A stretch of 64,000 bases of DNA from Gemmata massiliana (GTDB taxonomy: Bacteria; Planctomycetota; Planctomycetia; Gemmatales; Gemmataceae), in the NCBI GenBank assembly GCA_000531095.1, contig HG799469.1, positions 1-64,000 on the forward strand, given 5' to 3'. Shown here piece after piece: positions 7,485 to 16,038 of the stretch (position 1 is the stretch's first letter; every line of letters starts with the position of its first letter). A model generated the notes under the pieces. It saw only the letters and a program-made list of their open reading frames with translations, had not been told where the DNA came from and did not search any database. A program made the translations under genes and the position numbers.

Positions 7485-9729
7485 CGATCGACCCGGTGAT
7501 CGTGCTTTTGTCCGCACCGACTTTGACCTGTCGCAACGGGAGTGTGCGCCCGGCCGGTACGCGGGCGATCGGCGGAAGTAAGTGCGCAGCGACCCAATCG
7601 GACCTGCGGACGTGTTGGTCCAGCCGGAGGAAATCGGTCGCGGCGCGGGCCACGCCGTCTCGTCCGAGGCGAAATACGGGTAGCTCGTTGGCGGCCAACG
7701 ATGCTTTCTCGACGCCGGAATTCTTCGGGCTGATCCCTTCCTCGACCCAACGCAGTGCGTGGACGCGCGCCCGGAGATACTGGGTGAGCAATCCGGGTGT
7801 TCCGGCACGTGCGTAGGCCGCGAGTGATTCGCGCACGCGATCATCGTTCGGATCGACTTTCGGCAGCGTACCCCACGCGGCGTGCCAGTACGGGGCCGGG
7901 AGCGCATCGGAGAACCGGCTGCGCACCTCGAACACGTGCCCCGCCGCGCCTTCGTCTGGTGCCCACGAACCGTCCGGTTCGACTGCGAGACGAATCGCGA
8001 AGTCGAAGATGCCCTGGGCGAACACGTGCGAGAGATCATGTTCGTTCCCGTCAACGAGACGGGTCCAGTGGTACCGCCGGCCCGCCCACTCCAGAGATGT
8101 GACGACGCCGAGTCCGCGCCCGGTCCAACCGAGGGCGAAGCGTCGATCCACTTCTTCCTGCACGGCCGAGTACATCAACTGTTCCAATCCCTCCCGGCAC
8201 CCGAACAGTTGGCGAATCGGGCCTAGCAACTCGGGACCGGCCCGACTGCACCCTTCGAGAAGTTGGCGCACTTCGGAACGGGACCAGACGTAGAAGTGAA
8301 CCGGGGCCGACGCGACTCCGAGTTCCTCGGCAACGAGGCGCACCAATCGGTCGAAGAATCTGCGGATCAACTCGCCCTCGGCGGCGGTATCCGCGGGGTA
8401 GTTGGTGCCCGACCACGGGACCGCTTGGTATTCGATGATTTCGCGCCCGTCGGGGAGCGGGCGGTCCTCGAATGTCGGTCGACTACTCGCGTCTTTTTTG
8501 ACTTCAAACCGCTCCCGCACCTCGGGCACGGCGCGGCCCTCAGTGAAAGATGTTTCGATGCGTCCGGCGCTGCGAGTGACGTGCGCCGACAGCGCCCCGA
8601 TGCGGTTCTCGGTGTAGTCGTAATCGATCGCGAGATAGATCCGGAGGAGCCGGTTCCCGTTCACTTCGTGTGGCGGTAAGTGCCCGACACCCGTATTCGG
8701 GATCGGCTCGACACCCGACCCTACGACGGTGCGCGTTTTGGGGAGCGTGAACAATCGCGCGCGGGCGCGGAGCCGGAGCCGATCGAGGTTCTCGCTGAAC
8801 CCGGGATCGCGTGCGAGTGATTCGATTTTGGGATCGAATAGAGGTGGGTTGGCCACCTGATCGAGCGTCTCCAAGCCGGCCGTGCGGAGCAGCCGCGTCG
8901 TGACCGGGTCCAGCCCGAGGAGTTCCGGGCGCCGTAAGCGCGCACTTTCGGTCAGGCAGTGTGGCGCGAACGAGCACCCGTCACATTTCGAGTCGATCTG
9001 GAACCCGATCTCCGCGAGCGGACGCGCGGCGGCAGAGTCTAGACGCCCTTCCGGTGCGAGGAGCTGAGTGAGATCAGCTTCTTCGTGCGTCAAATCGAGC
9101 GGCGCCAGCGCGAGAATCGACTGGTTCGTGTTTCGGTCGGCGTCAATGCGCGCCACAACGCATTCGATGGTCGTTCGATCGAAACTGTGGGCGCCGACGG
9201 GAACGGACTGGTCGCCGATGATGTCGCGGAGCAGCATCCGGTACGCGGCGACCTGGATGCGGTGATAGGTACGGTCCCGGCGGCTCGCTTTGCACTCGAC
9301 CAGCCACACGCGCGGCGCGCCATCGATCCAGCGGAGCAGAACGAAGTCGATAATGCCGTAGAGTCGGAACGCGCCCATGTTGCCGCCGACCGCGACTTGC
9401 CGGGCGTACCCCTGCGTTCCGGGCTGGAGGCGCGCGAAGACGCCCGCGAGTGCGTCCCACGTGACTTCGTCCCGCTTACCTTTGGGCAGCGGCGCGGCGA
9501 GGTTCTGGAACCCGGATTCGACCAACTCGATTTCCCAGCGGTCCTCGCGCCGGCGGCCCATTTCGGCGAGAACCGGGTCGATGCTGTCCCGGACGCGCTC
9601 GAAAAACGGGAGCGGGCCGACTTCACGCGCGGAGTGAACGGTGAGGTGGAACCGGCGGTCGCAGGAGTGGTGGCGGACGTACTCCCCGAGGTCGGTAGCG
9701 GTGATGTTGATGCGGGGGCGCGGACTCAA
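7387..9729 (-). CDS. Cas4/RecB-like Fe-S nuclease part of a Dna2-like nuclease-helicase (first frame)
   Basis: N-terminal part of a TM0106-type/Dna2-like protein. PD-(D/E)XK residues are visible as D128 (YGIIDFVLLR), E145 and K147 (WLVECKASR), with Q159 and Y163 in QVAAYRMLL. Four cysteines fit a Cas4/AddB-like 4Fe-4S site: C23 (HHSCDRRFHL), C249, C252 and C258 (CDGCSFAPHC). Helix-hairpin-helix-like text follows (residues 270-325). Then comes an RNase H-like region starting LLRIYLAIDYDY near 362 that keeps only part of the DEDD pattern. Starts at TTG with GAGG 8 bp upstream. Meaningful sequence ends near codon 748 (position about 7,485); beyond that the frame is a shadow until a stop at 7,387. 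The two frames together would give about 1,394 residues. Gene order on the strand: VOC protein, then this gene. Confidence 0.8.
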   Translation of the reverse strand: MSPRPRINITATDLGEYVRHHSCDRRFHLTVHSAREVGPLPFFERVRDSIDPVLAEMGRRREDRWEIELVESGFQNLAAPLPKGKRDEVTWDALAGVFARLQPGTQGYARQVAVGGNMGAFRLYGIIDFVLLRWIDGAPRVWLVECKASRRDRTYHRIQVAAYRMLLRDIIGDQSVPVGAHSFDRTTIECVVARIDADRNTNQSILALAPLDLTHEEADLTQLLAPEGRLDSAAARPLAEIGFQIDSKCDGCSFAPHCLTESARLRRPELLGLDPVTTRLLRTAGLETLDQVANPPLFDPKIESLARDPGFSENLDRLRLRARARLFTLPKTRTVVGSGVEPIPNTGVGHLPPHEVNGNRLLRIYLAIDYDYTENRIGALSAHVTRSAGRIETSFTEGRAVPEVRERFEVKKDASSRPTFEDRPLPDGREIIEYQAVPWSGTNYPADTAAEGELIRRFFDRLVRLVAEELGVASAPVHFYVWSRSEVRQLLEGCSRAGPELLGPIRQLFGCREGLEQLMYSAVQEEVDRRFALGWTGRGLGVVTSLEWAGRRYHWTRLVDGNEHDLSHVFAQGIFDFAIRLAVEPDGSWAPDEGAAGHVFEVRSRFSDALPAPYWHAAWGTLPKVDPNDDRVRESLAAYARAGTPGLLTQYLRARVHALRWVEEGISPKNSGVEKASLAANELPVFRLGRDGVARAATDFLRLDQHVRRSDWVAAHLLPPIARVPAGRTLPLRQVKVGADKSTITGSIETVRVRRVNADRSGSPVPVRSRFVRSSVTVER

Positions 9730-9832
9730 CGCGGAACCTCGGCACGGCCGCTCTGTCGGTTATCGGAGCGGGAGAAAACTGAGTGATACCATTCTGCGGG
9801 AACGAGAGGCAATCCCGGTTGGCCTGTAGTCG

Positions 9833-10246
9833 CTACGAACTCGGCCAGTCCGCGTGCTGGAGAACGACGCGGTAGCCGTCCGGATCGGCGAATGTCTTGC
9901 CCGATTTGTCCCAGTACGGATTGAACGATTCGACCGGTTCGTGCCCCGCGCCTTTTAATCGAGTGATCGCGCGGAGCCACTCGTCCCGGTCGGGCAAATA
10001 GAAGACGAGTAAGTTGTCGTCGGTCGGGGCTTTACCAACCGAGTGCCCCCGCTTGTGCGTGAATTCCAGGTGGTACGCCGCGCCCCTGTGCCCCAACATG
10101 ATCCCATCAAAGCCGTCGTGATCGCGAAATTCGCCGATCACCTCGAACCCCAACCCGTCCCGGTAGAATTGAACGACCGCTCCCAGTCGATCGGTCGGGC
10201 GCGCGACTCGTAAGTGCGCGGTCGCGATTGTTTTGGCCGGACCCAT
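9833..10246 (-). CDS. VOC (glyoxalase/bleomycin-resistance) family protein
   Basis: 137-residue protein with the two beta-alpha-beta-beta-beta modules of the vicinal oxygen chelate fold. Residues 1-60 contain HLRVARPTDRLGAVVQFYRD and GLGFEVIGEF. The second module has NLLVFYLPDRDEWLRAITRL and ends FADPDGYRVVLQ, the usual C-terminal signature. Possible metal ligands are H11, E61 (AYHLEF) and the late D/E positions, but the substrate cannot be read from sequence; such proteins include glyoxalase I-like enzymes, dioxygenases and antibiotic-binding proteins. ATG start. Divergent from the J-domain-like gene at 10,321 and about 100 bp upstream of the nuclease-helicase on the same strand. Confidence 0.85.
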   Translation of the reverse strand: MGPAKTIATAHLRVARPTDRLGAVVQFYRDGLGFEVIGEFRDHDGFDGIMLGHRGAAYHLEFTHKRGHSVGKAPTDDNLLVFYLPDRDEWLRAITRLKGAGHEPVESFNPYWDKSGKTFADPDGYRVVLQHADWPSS

Positions 10247-10320
10247 CAGTTCACCCTCTCTGCTCGCGGGTCAGGTTCTAAATTGATGGCACCGCGCCCG
10301 TTTGGAACTGGAACCCGAAC

Positions 10321-11361
10321 TTGGAACGTCAGTCCCACGATCAACTGTGTTCCTGGCTCGGGCTGCCGACCGGTGCGTGGCCGCCGGACCACTACACCCT
10401 ACTCGGACTCGAGCGCGGAGCGGGAGATTTTGCCGACATCGAGTCCCGCGTGCTCGATCGCATGGAACTGCTCCGGCGGTACCAGCTCCTGCACCCCGAT
10501 CCCGTCACGGCCGGGATGAACCGGCTCGCACAAGCGCTCGTGTGCCTCACCGATCCGGCCGCGCGCGCCGCATACGATCGCGGGTTGGGCATCGCCATTG
10601 CGCCGTTCGAGGTGGTCGATGATGAACCGCCGAGCGGCGAGTTCGGGGCCGTGCGCTCTGCGGAAGCCGTTCCGGTCGAGGTGGCATTCGAGTCGGGACT
10701 GGGAGCGCCCGGCGAAGATTCGAGCGCGGCCTACAAAGTGGCCGACCCGACTCCGGTGCCTTACGAGGTTGTGCCGGAAGAGTTGATTGCGGAGGAGTTA
10801 CCGGAGCCGGACGACGCACCCGACGCGCTACCGGCACTACCTCTACCAGCGCTTCCCGTTGCGCGCATCAATCAGCTCAAACCGCGCACCGTTTATCGAC
10901 GACTTGCCGCGCTGCGCCGAGCGCTTCGAGCATGGGACGGGCTGCGCCCGGTGATGGGGAACCCGACCGAAGCGCTCGCGACGCCGATCTCGGTATTGCT
11001 GTTTATTCGGGCCGTTGCGAGCGCCAGAGACGCGCTTCCGCGAGTCGCTTTTGTGCTCAACGAGCCGGGCGCTCCGGGTGCGCTGGTTACCGCGCTCGTC
11101 TCTTCATCACACGCCGCACACACGGTGCGCACACTGCTTCCTTCTCAGAGGCAATCGGTCGCGCTCGACTGGCGCCGCGGGTATGATGTGCTGCGGCGCG
11201 AGCACGATCAACTTCGCGCCCTCGCGCTCGGGCGCCGGGCACGCCGGCGCGCGAATTCGGGCGCCAATTTTCTGCTCGCGCTCCGGCGCACACCGGAACT
11301 GGCGCTCGTGGTGCTCGCGCTCGCGGCCCTCTTCGTAAGTCTAATTCGTCGCAACTCCTGA
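10321..11361 (+). CDS. J-domain-like N-terminus membrane-anchored protein
   Basis: 346 residues. The N-terminus PPDHYTLLGLERGAGDFADI, followed by HPDPVTAGMNRLAQALVCLT and DPAARAAYDRGLG, resembles the degenerate DnaJ-like domain of planctomycete proteins (YxLLG... and DPxxRxxYD), but the HPD tripeptide sits later than in true J domains. The middle is a Pro/Glu-rich linker (VPYEVVPEELIAEELPEPDD). An arginine-rich helical domain follows, and the protein ends in one membrane helix (LALVVLALAALFVSLI) with the basic tail RRNS inside. The only available in-frame start after an upstream stop is the TTG at 10,321. A stress-regulatory or chaperone-adaptor role is guesswork. Confidence 0.7.
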   Translation: MERQSHDQLCSWLGLPTGAWPPDHYTLLGLERGAGDFADIESRVLDRMELLRRYQLLHPDPVTAGMNRLAQALVCLTDPAARAAYDRGLGIAIAPFEVVDDEPPSGEFGAVRSAEAVPVEVAFESGLGAPGEDSSAAYKVADPTPVPYEVVPEELIAEELPEPDDAPDALPALPLPALPVARINQLKPRTVYRRLAALRRALRAWDGLRPVMGNPTEALATPISVLLFIRAVASARDALPRVAFVLNEPGAPGALVTALVSSSHAAHTVRTLLPSQRQSVALDWRRGYDVLRREHDQLRALALGRRARRRANSGANFLLALRRTPELALVVLALAALFVSLIRRNS

Positions 11362-11454
11362 AATCGTATTTGCTTGACGCGATTCCATGTGCTGTCTAGA
11401 CTTAGGACAGTTCCCGGATGATGAAACGGGCCGACTCACCGAGGGACCACGCTC

Positions 11455-11985
11455 GTGACCAAGAAAGAAATCGTCAAGACGATCTGCGACCGGGCTAACC
11501 ACGAAAAGCTCATTCCGAAGCACAGCCTCACGCAGCTCGCCACAAAGGAAATCGTGCAATGGACCTTCGAGGCGATTATCGCCACGCTGGTCCAGGAGGG
11601 GCGCATTGAACTGCGCAACTTCGGAGTATTTGAAGTCAAGCAGCGCAGGCCGCGCAAGGCGCGCAACCCGCGCACGGGTGACCCCGTCAACGTCGAGGCG
11701 AAGAACGTGGTAACGTTCCAGCCCGGCAAAATGATGGAAGAACAGGTTAAGAAGTCCACGAAGATCGCGGAAGTGAAGAAGAAGAAGCCGCGCAAATCGA
11801 AGGCGGACAAGGCCGCTGCGAGGAACGCGGAGCCGAAGACGGCTCCCGCACCGATCGCCCCGGAACCCTCGGCTAACGGTAACGGTACGGTCCCGACGGA
11901 AACCGCGAGCGTACCCGCGGTCGTCAGCACCGTGACGAAGTCCGCGGTCGAGCCGGTGACGTCGGACGCCCCGGCCGCGACCTGA
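11455..11985 (+). CDS. HU/IHF-family DNA-binding protein with long C-terminal tail
   Basis: Nucleoid protein of the HU family: residues 1-95 show the helical dimerisation part ([36 protein letters not shown]) and the DNA-binding arm with [20 protein letters not shown] and the usual NVVTFQPGK. It then continues with an 80-residue tail that is first Lys-rich ([17 protein letters not shown]) and then Ala/Pro/Val/Thr-rich, roughly doubling the standard ~90-residue length. Such tails are reminiscent of histone H1-like extensions and are known in planctomycete HU-like proteins. GTG start with GAGGGA 9 bp upstream. Followed by a perfect bidirectional terminator shared with typA. Confidence 0.9.
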   Translation: MTKKEIVKTICDRANHEKLIPKHSLTQLATKEIVQWTFEAIIATLVQEGRIELRNFGVFEVKQRRPRKARNPRTGDPVNVEAKNVVTFQPGKMMEEQVKKSTKIAEVKKKKPRKSKADKAAARNAEPKTAPAPIAPEPSANGNGTVPTETASVPAVVSTVTKSAVEPVTSDAPAAT

Positions 11986-12002
11986 GTTTCACCCAAGTGT
12001 CT

Positions 12003-12046
12003 AAAACAGAAACCGCCGGGGATTTTTCCCCGGCGGTTTCTGTTTT
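12003..12046. terminator. Bidirectional intrinsic terminator between HU gene and typA
   Basis: Perfect hairpin: arm AAAACAGAAACCGCCGGGGA (12,003-12,022), short T-rich loop, complementary arm ending TTTCTGTTTT at 12,046. A-run on one side and T-run on the other make it work in both directions, which fits its place between convergent genes ending at 11,985 and 12,107. Confidence 0.92.
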
Positions 12047-12106
12047 GAGGAAATCAAAAGAGCAGAGCACAGAGTGGAAATTCTGTGCTCCCAATGGTGT
12101 TCACGA

Positions 12107-13930
12107 CTAGCTCCGTGATTGCCGCTTGCGGTCACCTTCCTTCAGGTACAGTTTCCGCATCCGCACCGCGGCCGGCGTGATTTCGACCAGTTCGTCGTCC
12201 TCGATGAATTCCAGCGCCATTTCCATCGAGAATACGGTCGGCGGCTTCAGCACGGCGGCCTTGTCGCTACCGGACGCCCGCATGTTGGTCAGCGGCTTCG
12301 GCCGGGTCACGTTCACCACCATGTCGTTGTCGCGGCCGTGTTCGCCGACGATCTGCCCTTCGTACACCGCGTCCTGGGGAGCGACGAACAGGTTGCCCGA
12401 AAGGTCTTCGGCCGAGTACGCGGTCACCTTCCCGGTGTCCTTCGAGATGAACACGCCGGTGGGGCGCCCGGCCTGCGCGCCGCGCACCGGCCGGTAGTCG
12501 AGGAAGTTGTGGTGCATGATCGCGGTGCCCTGGGTGCCCGTCAGCATCCGCGTGCGCAGCCCGATCAGCGACCGGGCCGGGATGTGGAACTCGACCTGCG
12601 TGCTCCCGCGGTGGCTCTCCATCCGCTGGAACTCGCCCTGGCGCTCCAGGACCAACCGCATCACCGTGTTCTGGTGCTCCGCCGGCACCTCGACCACGAG
12701 GTGCTCATAGGGCTCCTGCTTCTGGCCGTCGATCTCCTTCACGATCACCTGGGGCTTGCCGACCGCGACCTCGCCGCCCTCGCGGCGGATCGTTTCGAGC
12801 AGCACCCCGAGGTGCAACAGCCCGCGCCCGCTGACGATGAACTCGCTCTCGCGGGCGCCCGGCTTGACGCGCAGGGCGACGTTGTGCTGCAGCTCCTTTT
12901 GGAGCCGGTCGCGCAACTCGCGGCTCGTCAGCGGCTTCCCGTCCTGGCCCGCGAACGGCGAGTCGTTTACCCGGAACACCATGTCGAGCGTCGGCTCGTC
13001 GATGGTCAGCGGCGGCAGGGCGTGCGGCTTGTCGAACTCGCAGATCGTGTCGCCGATGTCCGCGTCGTCGATGCCCACGATCGCGCACACGTCGCCGGCC
13101 TTGAGCTCTTCGACTTCCCGCTTCGCGAGCCGGTCGAACTCGAGGACCTGCACCACGGTGTCCGGGAACACGGTGCCGTCCTTCTGCTTGACGACGGACA
13201 CCTTCTGGTTCTTGCGGATCTTCCCGGCGAAGATCTTCCCGATGGCGATCTTGCCGACGAACTCGCTGTACTGGAGCGCCATCACCTGCATCTGGAGTGG
13301 GGCGCTCTCGTCCACGTCGGGGGAGGGCACCTTTTCCAGGATCGCGTCGAACAGCGGGCTGAGGTCCTTCGGCTCGACCTCCAGGTCGGTGGTGGCGATA
13401 CCGGCGCGGCCGCTCGCGTAGATGATCGGGAACACGGCGGTCTCGTCGTCGGCCCCGAGTTCGATGAACAGGTCGAACATCAGCGCGTGGACGTCCGCGA
13501 TGCGCGCGTCCGGGCGGTCGATCTTGTTGATGATGACGATCGGGCGCAGCCCGGCGGCGAACGCCTTCTTCAGCACGAACCGGGTCTGCGGGAGCGGCCC
13601 TTCGGCCGCGTCCACGAGGACGAACGCGCCGTCGGCCATCTTCAGGATGCGCTCGACCTCGCCGCCGAAGTCGGCGTGCCCCGGCGTGTCGATCAGGTTG
13701 ACCTTCACGTCGCCGATGCGGATACCGCAGTTCTTCGCGAGGATCGTGATCCCGCGCTCGCGCTCCTGGTCGTTGGAGTCCATGATGAGGCCGTGCTGGC
13801 CCCCCACCAGTTTGTCCAGTTCCTCGCTACGGAACTGACCGGACTGCCGGAGCATCTGGTCGACGAGGGTCGTTTTGCCGTGGTCAACGTGCGCGATTAC
13901 TGCGACGTTCCGAATGTCATTCCGCTTCAT
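12107..13930 (-). CDS. typA: Translational GTPase TypA/BipA
   Basis: 607 residues, the standard TypA length. Ribosome-associated GTPase of the EF-G-like family, needed for 50S assembly and growth under stress or cold. The G motifs are complete: G1 AHVDHGKTTL, G2 region ERGITILAKN, G3 DTPGHADFGGEV, G4 NKIDRPDA. Domain II and the EF-G-like domains III/V follow, then the BipA-specific C-terminal domain with KPLTNMRASGSDKAAVLKPP and EFIEDDELVEITPAAVRMRK. The start ATG at 13,930 is chosen because the 19 extra residues from 13,987 have no family similarity. Divergent from sixA at 14,178, with a 247-bp control region between them. Confidence 0.96.
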   Translation of the reverse strand: MKRNDIRNVAVIAHVDHGKTTLVDQMLRQSGQFRSEELDKLVGGQHGLIMDSNDQERERGITILAKNCGIRIGDVKVNLIDTPGHADFGGEVERILKMADGAFVLVDAAEGPLPQTRFVLKKAFAAGLRPIVIINKIDRPDARIADVHALMFDLFIELGADDETAVFPIIYASGRAGIATTDLEVEPKDLSPLFDAILEKVPSPDVDESAPLQMQVMALQYSEFVGKIAIGKIFAGKIRKNQKVSVVKQKDGTVFPDTVVQVLEFDRLAKREVEELKAGDVCAIVGIDDADIGDTICEFDKPHALPPLTIDEPTLDMVFRVNDSPFAGQDGKPLTSRELRDRLQKELQHNVALRVKPGARESEFIVSGRGLLHLGVLLETIRREGGEVAVGKPQVIVKEIDGQKQEPYEHLVVEVPAEHQNTVMRLVLERQGEFQRMESHRGSTQVEFHIPARSLIGLRTRMLTGTQGTAIMHHNFLDYRPVRGAQAGRPTGVFISKDTGKVTAYSAEDLSGNLFVAPQDAVYEGQIVGEHGRDNDMVVNVTRPKPLTNMRASGSDKAAVLKPPTVFSMEMALEFIEDDELVEITPAAVRMRKLYLKEGDRKRQSRS

Positions 13931-14177
13931 GGAGTCGTTGCGAGTTTCGAGTTCGGGTTCCGGAACCAAGTGAACAACCCGTTCCAACAGGACCGGGTCC
14001 GATTTTCAGGGCGACTTCAACTTGGCACCTGAAACCCAGAAGTCGGGAACTTCCCTCGGGTCTGGTGGAGTCAAGCGCTTCCTGTAATGTAGAAGTTACG
14101 TGGGCCGCGCGGAAGGGCAGATGACGTGTGGTTTCAGTGAACGTCACCGCGCTAGCGTTTGAGAGAGGTTGGCCGCG

Positions 14178-14666
14178 ATGCTTTTATATTTAATTCGGCA
14201 CGCCGAGGCCGTAGAACTCGGATCGCCCGGTGCGGCCCGGGACTTCGATCGCGCCTTAACGCCCCGCGGCCACGCCCAGACGCTCGCGATCGCGGAAGCG
14301 TTCGCCCGGCTGCAACTTACCGTCGACGCGGTCGCCGCCAGCCCGCTCGTTCGCGCGCACCAGACCGCCGTGGGGCTGCTGAACGTGTGGCAGCCCGGCA
14401 CGCGGCCCGTCACGCACGACGCGCTCAGCCCGGACCGACTCAAGCCCGGTAAACTTTCCGAATTTTTGGCCGACGTCCCCGGTGACCGGGTGGCCGCGGT
14501 GGGGCACATGCCGGACCTCGGCGCCTACGCCGAGTGGCTCCTCGGCGCGGCCGACGGGAGCATTCAGTTCGCAAAAGGCGCCGCCGCGTGCATCGAGTTC
14601 AAGGGCGATCCCGCGAAGGGCAGCGGGAAGCTCCATTGGATCATCACGCCGGAATGGTTCATGTGA
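14178..14666 (+). CDS. sixA: SixA-type phosphohistidine phosphatase
   Basis: Small histidine phosphatase of 162 residues. The catalytic RHG-type motif is LYLIRHAEAVE at the N-terminus, the second conserved Arg is in VAASPLVRAHQTA, and the second catalytic His is in AAVGHMPDLGAYAEWLL. SixA removes phosphate from histidines of HPt domains or PTS proteins; here the target is unknown. ATG 14,178 is preferred over the upstream TTG because GAGAGAGG lies just ahead of it. Convergent with the secreted protein ending at 14,975; the gap between holds a large inverted repeat. Confidence 0.88.
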   Translation: MLLYLIRHAEAVELGSPGAARDFDRALTPRGHAQTLAIAEAFARLQLTVDAVAASPLVRAHQTAVGLLNVWQPGTRPVTHDALSPDRLKPGKLSEFLADVPGDRVAAVGHMPDLGAYAEWLLGAADGSIQFAKGAAACIEFKGDPAKGSGKLHWIITPEWFM

Positions 14667-14700
14667 TTGCGGGAATTTCTGATTAATTCTGGGGGCGCCT

Positions 14701-14949
14701 GTTTGTTCCCAGGGTGCGCGTCTGCGCCGTGACCCTGGGCTGAGGAATCTAACCCCTTCGGGGTAGGTTTTCAGCACATACAGGCGGTCAACTGCATTTG
14801 GACATCACCCACCGCCCTTGCGGGCGGGGTTCACCCGTGCCGGCGACAACCGGTTCTCCCGTGCATTCCCTGTGCGTGTTCTGTACCCCGAACGGGGTTA
14901 GATTCCTCAGCCCAGGGTCGCGGCGCAGACGCGCACCCTGGGAGCAAAC
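14701..14949. repeat. Long near-perfect inverted repeat (families C and B)
   Basis: Arms 14,701-14,765 and 14,884-14,949 pair along about 65 bp with two or three differences and one inserted base. Each arm holds the palindromic module CCCAGGGTGCGCGTCTGCGC...ACCCTGGG, then CTGAGGAATCTAACCCC and a small TTCGGGG end. Inside the loop, 14,812-14,835 is one arm of the family B repeat found at 3.9 kb (CCGCCCTTGCGGGCGGGG then TTCACC). The element occupies a 308-bp convergent gap with no gene. A third copy of the CCCAGGGTG...CCCTGGG module lies at 19,789-19,834. Confidence 0.85.
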
Positions 14950-14974
14950 CGCGACATCGGGGAATGTTCTTCAT

Positions 14975-15895
14975 TCACTTCCCCGCCGAGATCCACCTGC
15001 GCCACGCGAGGTCGAGTGCGGGCAGGTCTTTTTCCTTCCACCCGGCCGCGTCGAGGCCTTGCTGAACGGTCGGCATCGCGATGTTCTCGCTGGGCTTGAG
15101 GCCGTCGAGGAACATCTGGAACTTCGAGGCGCCGGGGCCGTAAGCGAGGTACTCGGCGAAGCTGGTCGCGAGCACTTCGCCGTTCGCGGATTTGGCGTCG
15201 CTCCAGATGTCCGCGAGTGCCGGCGGGCGAGCGCCCTTCGTTAGCGCGGTTTTCGCCTGGGACTTGTACGCCACGTAGCGCTTCGAGGTGGTGCCCTCGG
15301 CCCGCATCGCGGTGACGCGGCCGAACCCGTCGCGCAGCCAGTCCGGAATTGCTTGCGCGCCCGTCCCTTTGGCCTTCAGGTGTTCGCCGGACACGCGGGC
15401 CGCGGTGCTCGCGTACAGGTCCGCGTCGGTCGCCTTGCCAGTCACTTCGGCCGGATCGACGATGAACGGCGGTTCGGCGCGGAGGTCGGCGAACGCGCCC
15501 TCGGGTGGTTGCTGGAAGGCGCGCCGCATGAGCGACTTGTACTCCGCGTTATCGGGAACGAAGTAGACCGTCAGCTTGCCCTTCCAGGACGCCTCTTTCT
15601 CGTCGTACTTGAGCGTCTTGCGGGTCAGAGTTGTGGTCTTTTCGAGGACTTCGCCGAGCGCCTTGGCTTTCTCCGCGCTCACCGACCCCACGATGATGAA
15701 GTTGTTGGTCTCCACCACCGTTGGCTTTTCCAGCCCGGCCTTCTTCAAGTTCGCGAGCGCGGTATCCTTGGCCTGCTTCACCAGCTCCTTGTCTTTATCT
15801 TTGTCCTTATCTTGGGCCGAGGCGGAACTCGGTGGAGCCAGCACGATCGCGGTGAGGAGCGCGATACCAACTGCGGGCCGAACGCGGAGCAACAT
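14975..15895 (-). CDS. Secreted hypothetical protein, gluzincin-like but lacking HExxH
   Basis: 306 residues with a signal peptide (MLLRVRPAVGIALLTAIVLA, cleavage near ASAQDK), then a repetitive charged stretch DKDKDKDKELVKQAKD. The body (ETNNFIIVGSVSAEKAKALG; KLTVYFVPDNAEYKSLMRRA; ipDWLRDGFGRVTAMRAEG) resembles the layout of planctomycete peptidase-MA-like/DUF1570 proteins, in which a helix after AxxWLxEG carries catalytic residues. No HExxH motif is visible, so it is probably not an active metalloprotease. The C-terminus contains LDLAWRRWI. Likely periplasmic. Downstream of dapB on the same strand by 143 bp and possibly separately transcribed. Confidence 0.7.
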   Translation of the reverse strand: MLLRVRPAVGIALLTAIVLAPPSSASAQDKDKDKDKELVKQAKDTALANLKKAGLEKPTVVETNNFIIVGSVSAEKAKALGEVLEKTTTLTRKTLKYDEKEASWKGKLTVYFVPDNAEYKSLMRRAFQQPPEGAFADLRAEPPFIVDPAEVTGKATDADLYASTAARVSGEHLKAKGTGAQAIPDWLRDGFGRVTAMRAEGTTSKRYVAYKSQAKTALTKGARPPALADIWSDAKSANGEVLATSFAEYLAYGPGASKFQMFLDGLKPSENIAMPTVQQGLDAAGWKEKDLPALDLAWRRWISAGK

Positions 15896-16038
15896 AGGCT
15901 GGGTCTCGGGGTACGGGTCGGGGCAGTGGAAGTGATTATAACCGACGTGCGGGCGCGAATGCTCGTTAGAACTGGCGCTTCAAAGGAGGTGCGTCCGTGC
16001 GCGCGTACTTCCCGAAGCGCCAGTTCGTCGGACGGGGC

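Noticed and set aside
7485-8054. Upstream extension of the helicase frame as a native N-terminus
   Set aside because: Ser/Arg/Thr/Pro-rich nonsense in antiphase to the nuclease frame, which has credible family sequence over the same bases down to about 7,486.
12119-14032. Long open frame on the plus strand (637 codons) opposite typA
   Set aside because: Exact antisense of typA; Arg/His/Leu/Asp-rich composition and no domains, a typical shadow in high-GC DNA.
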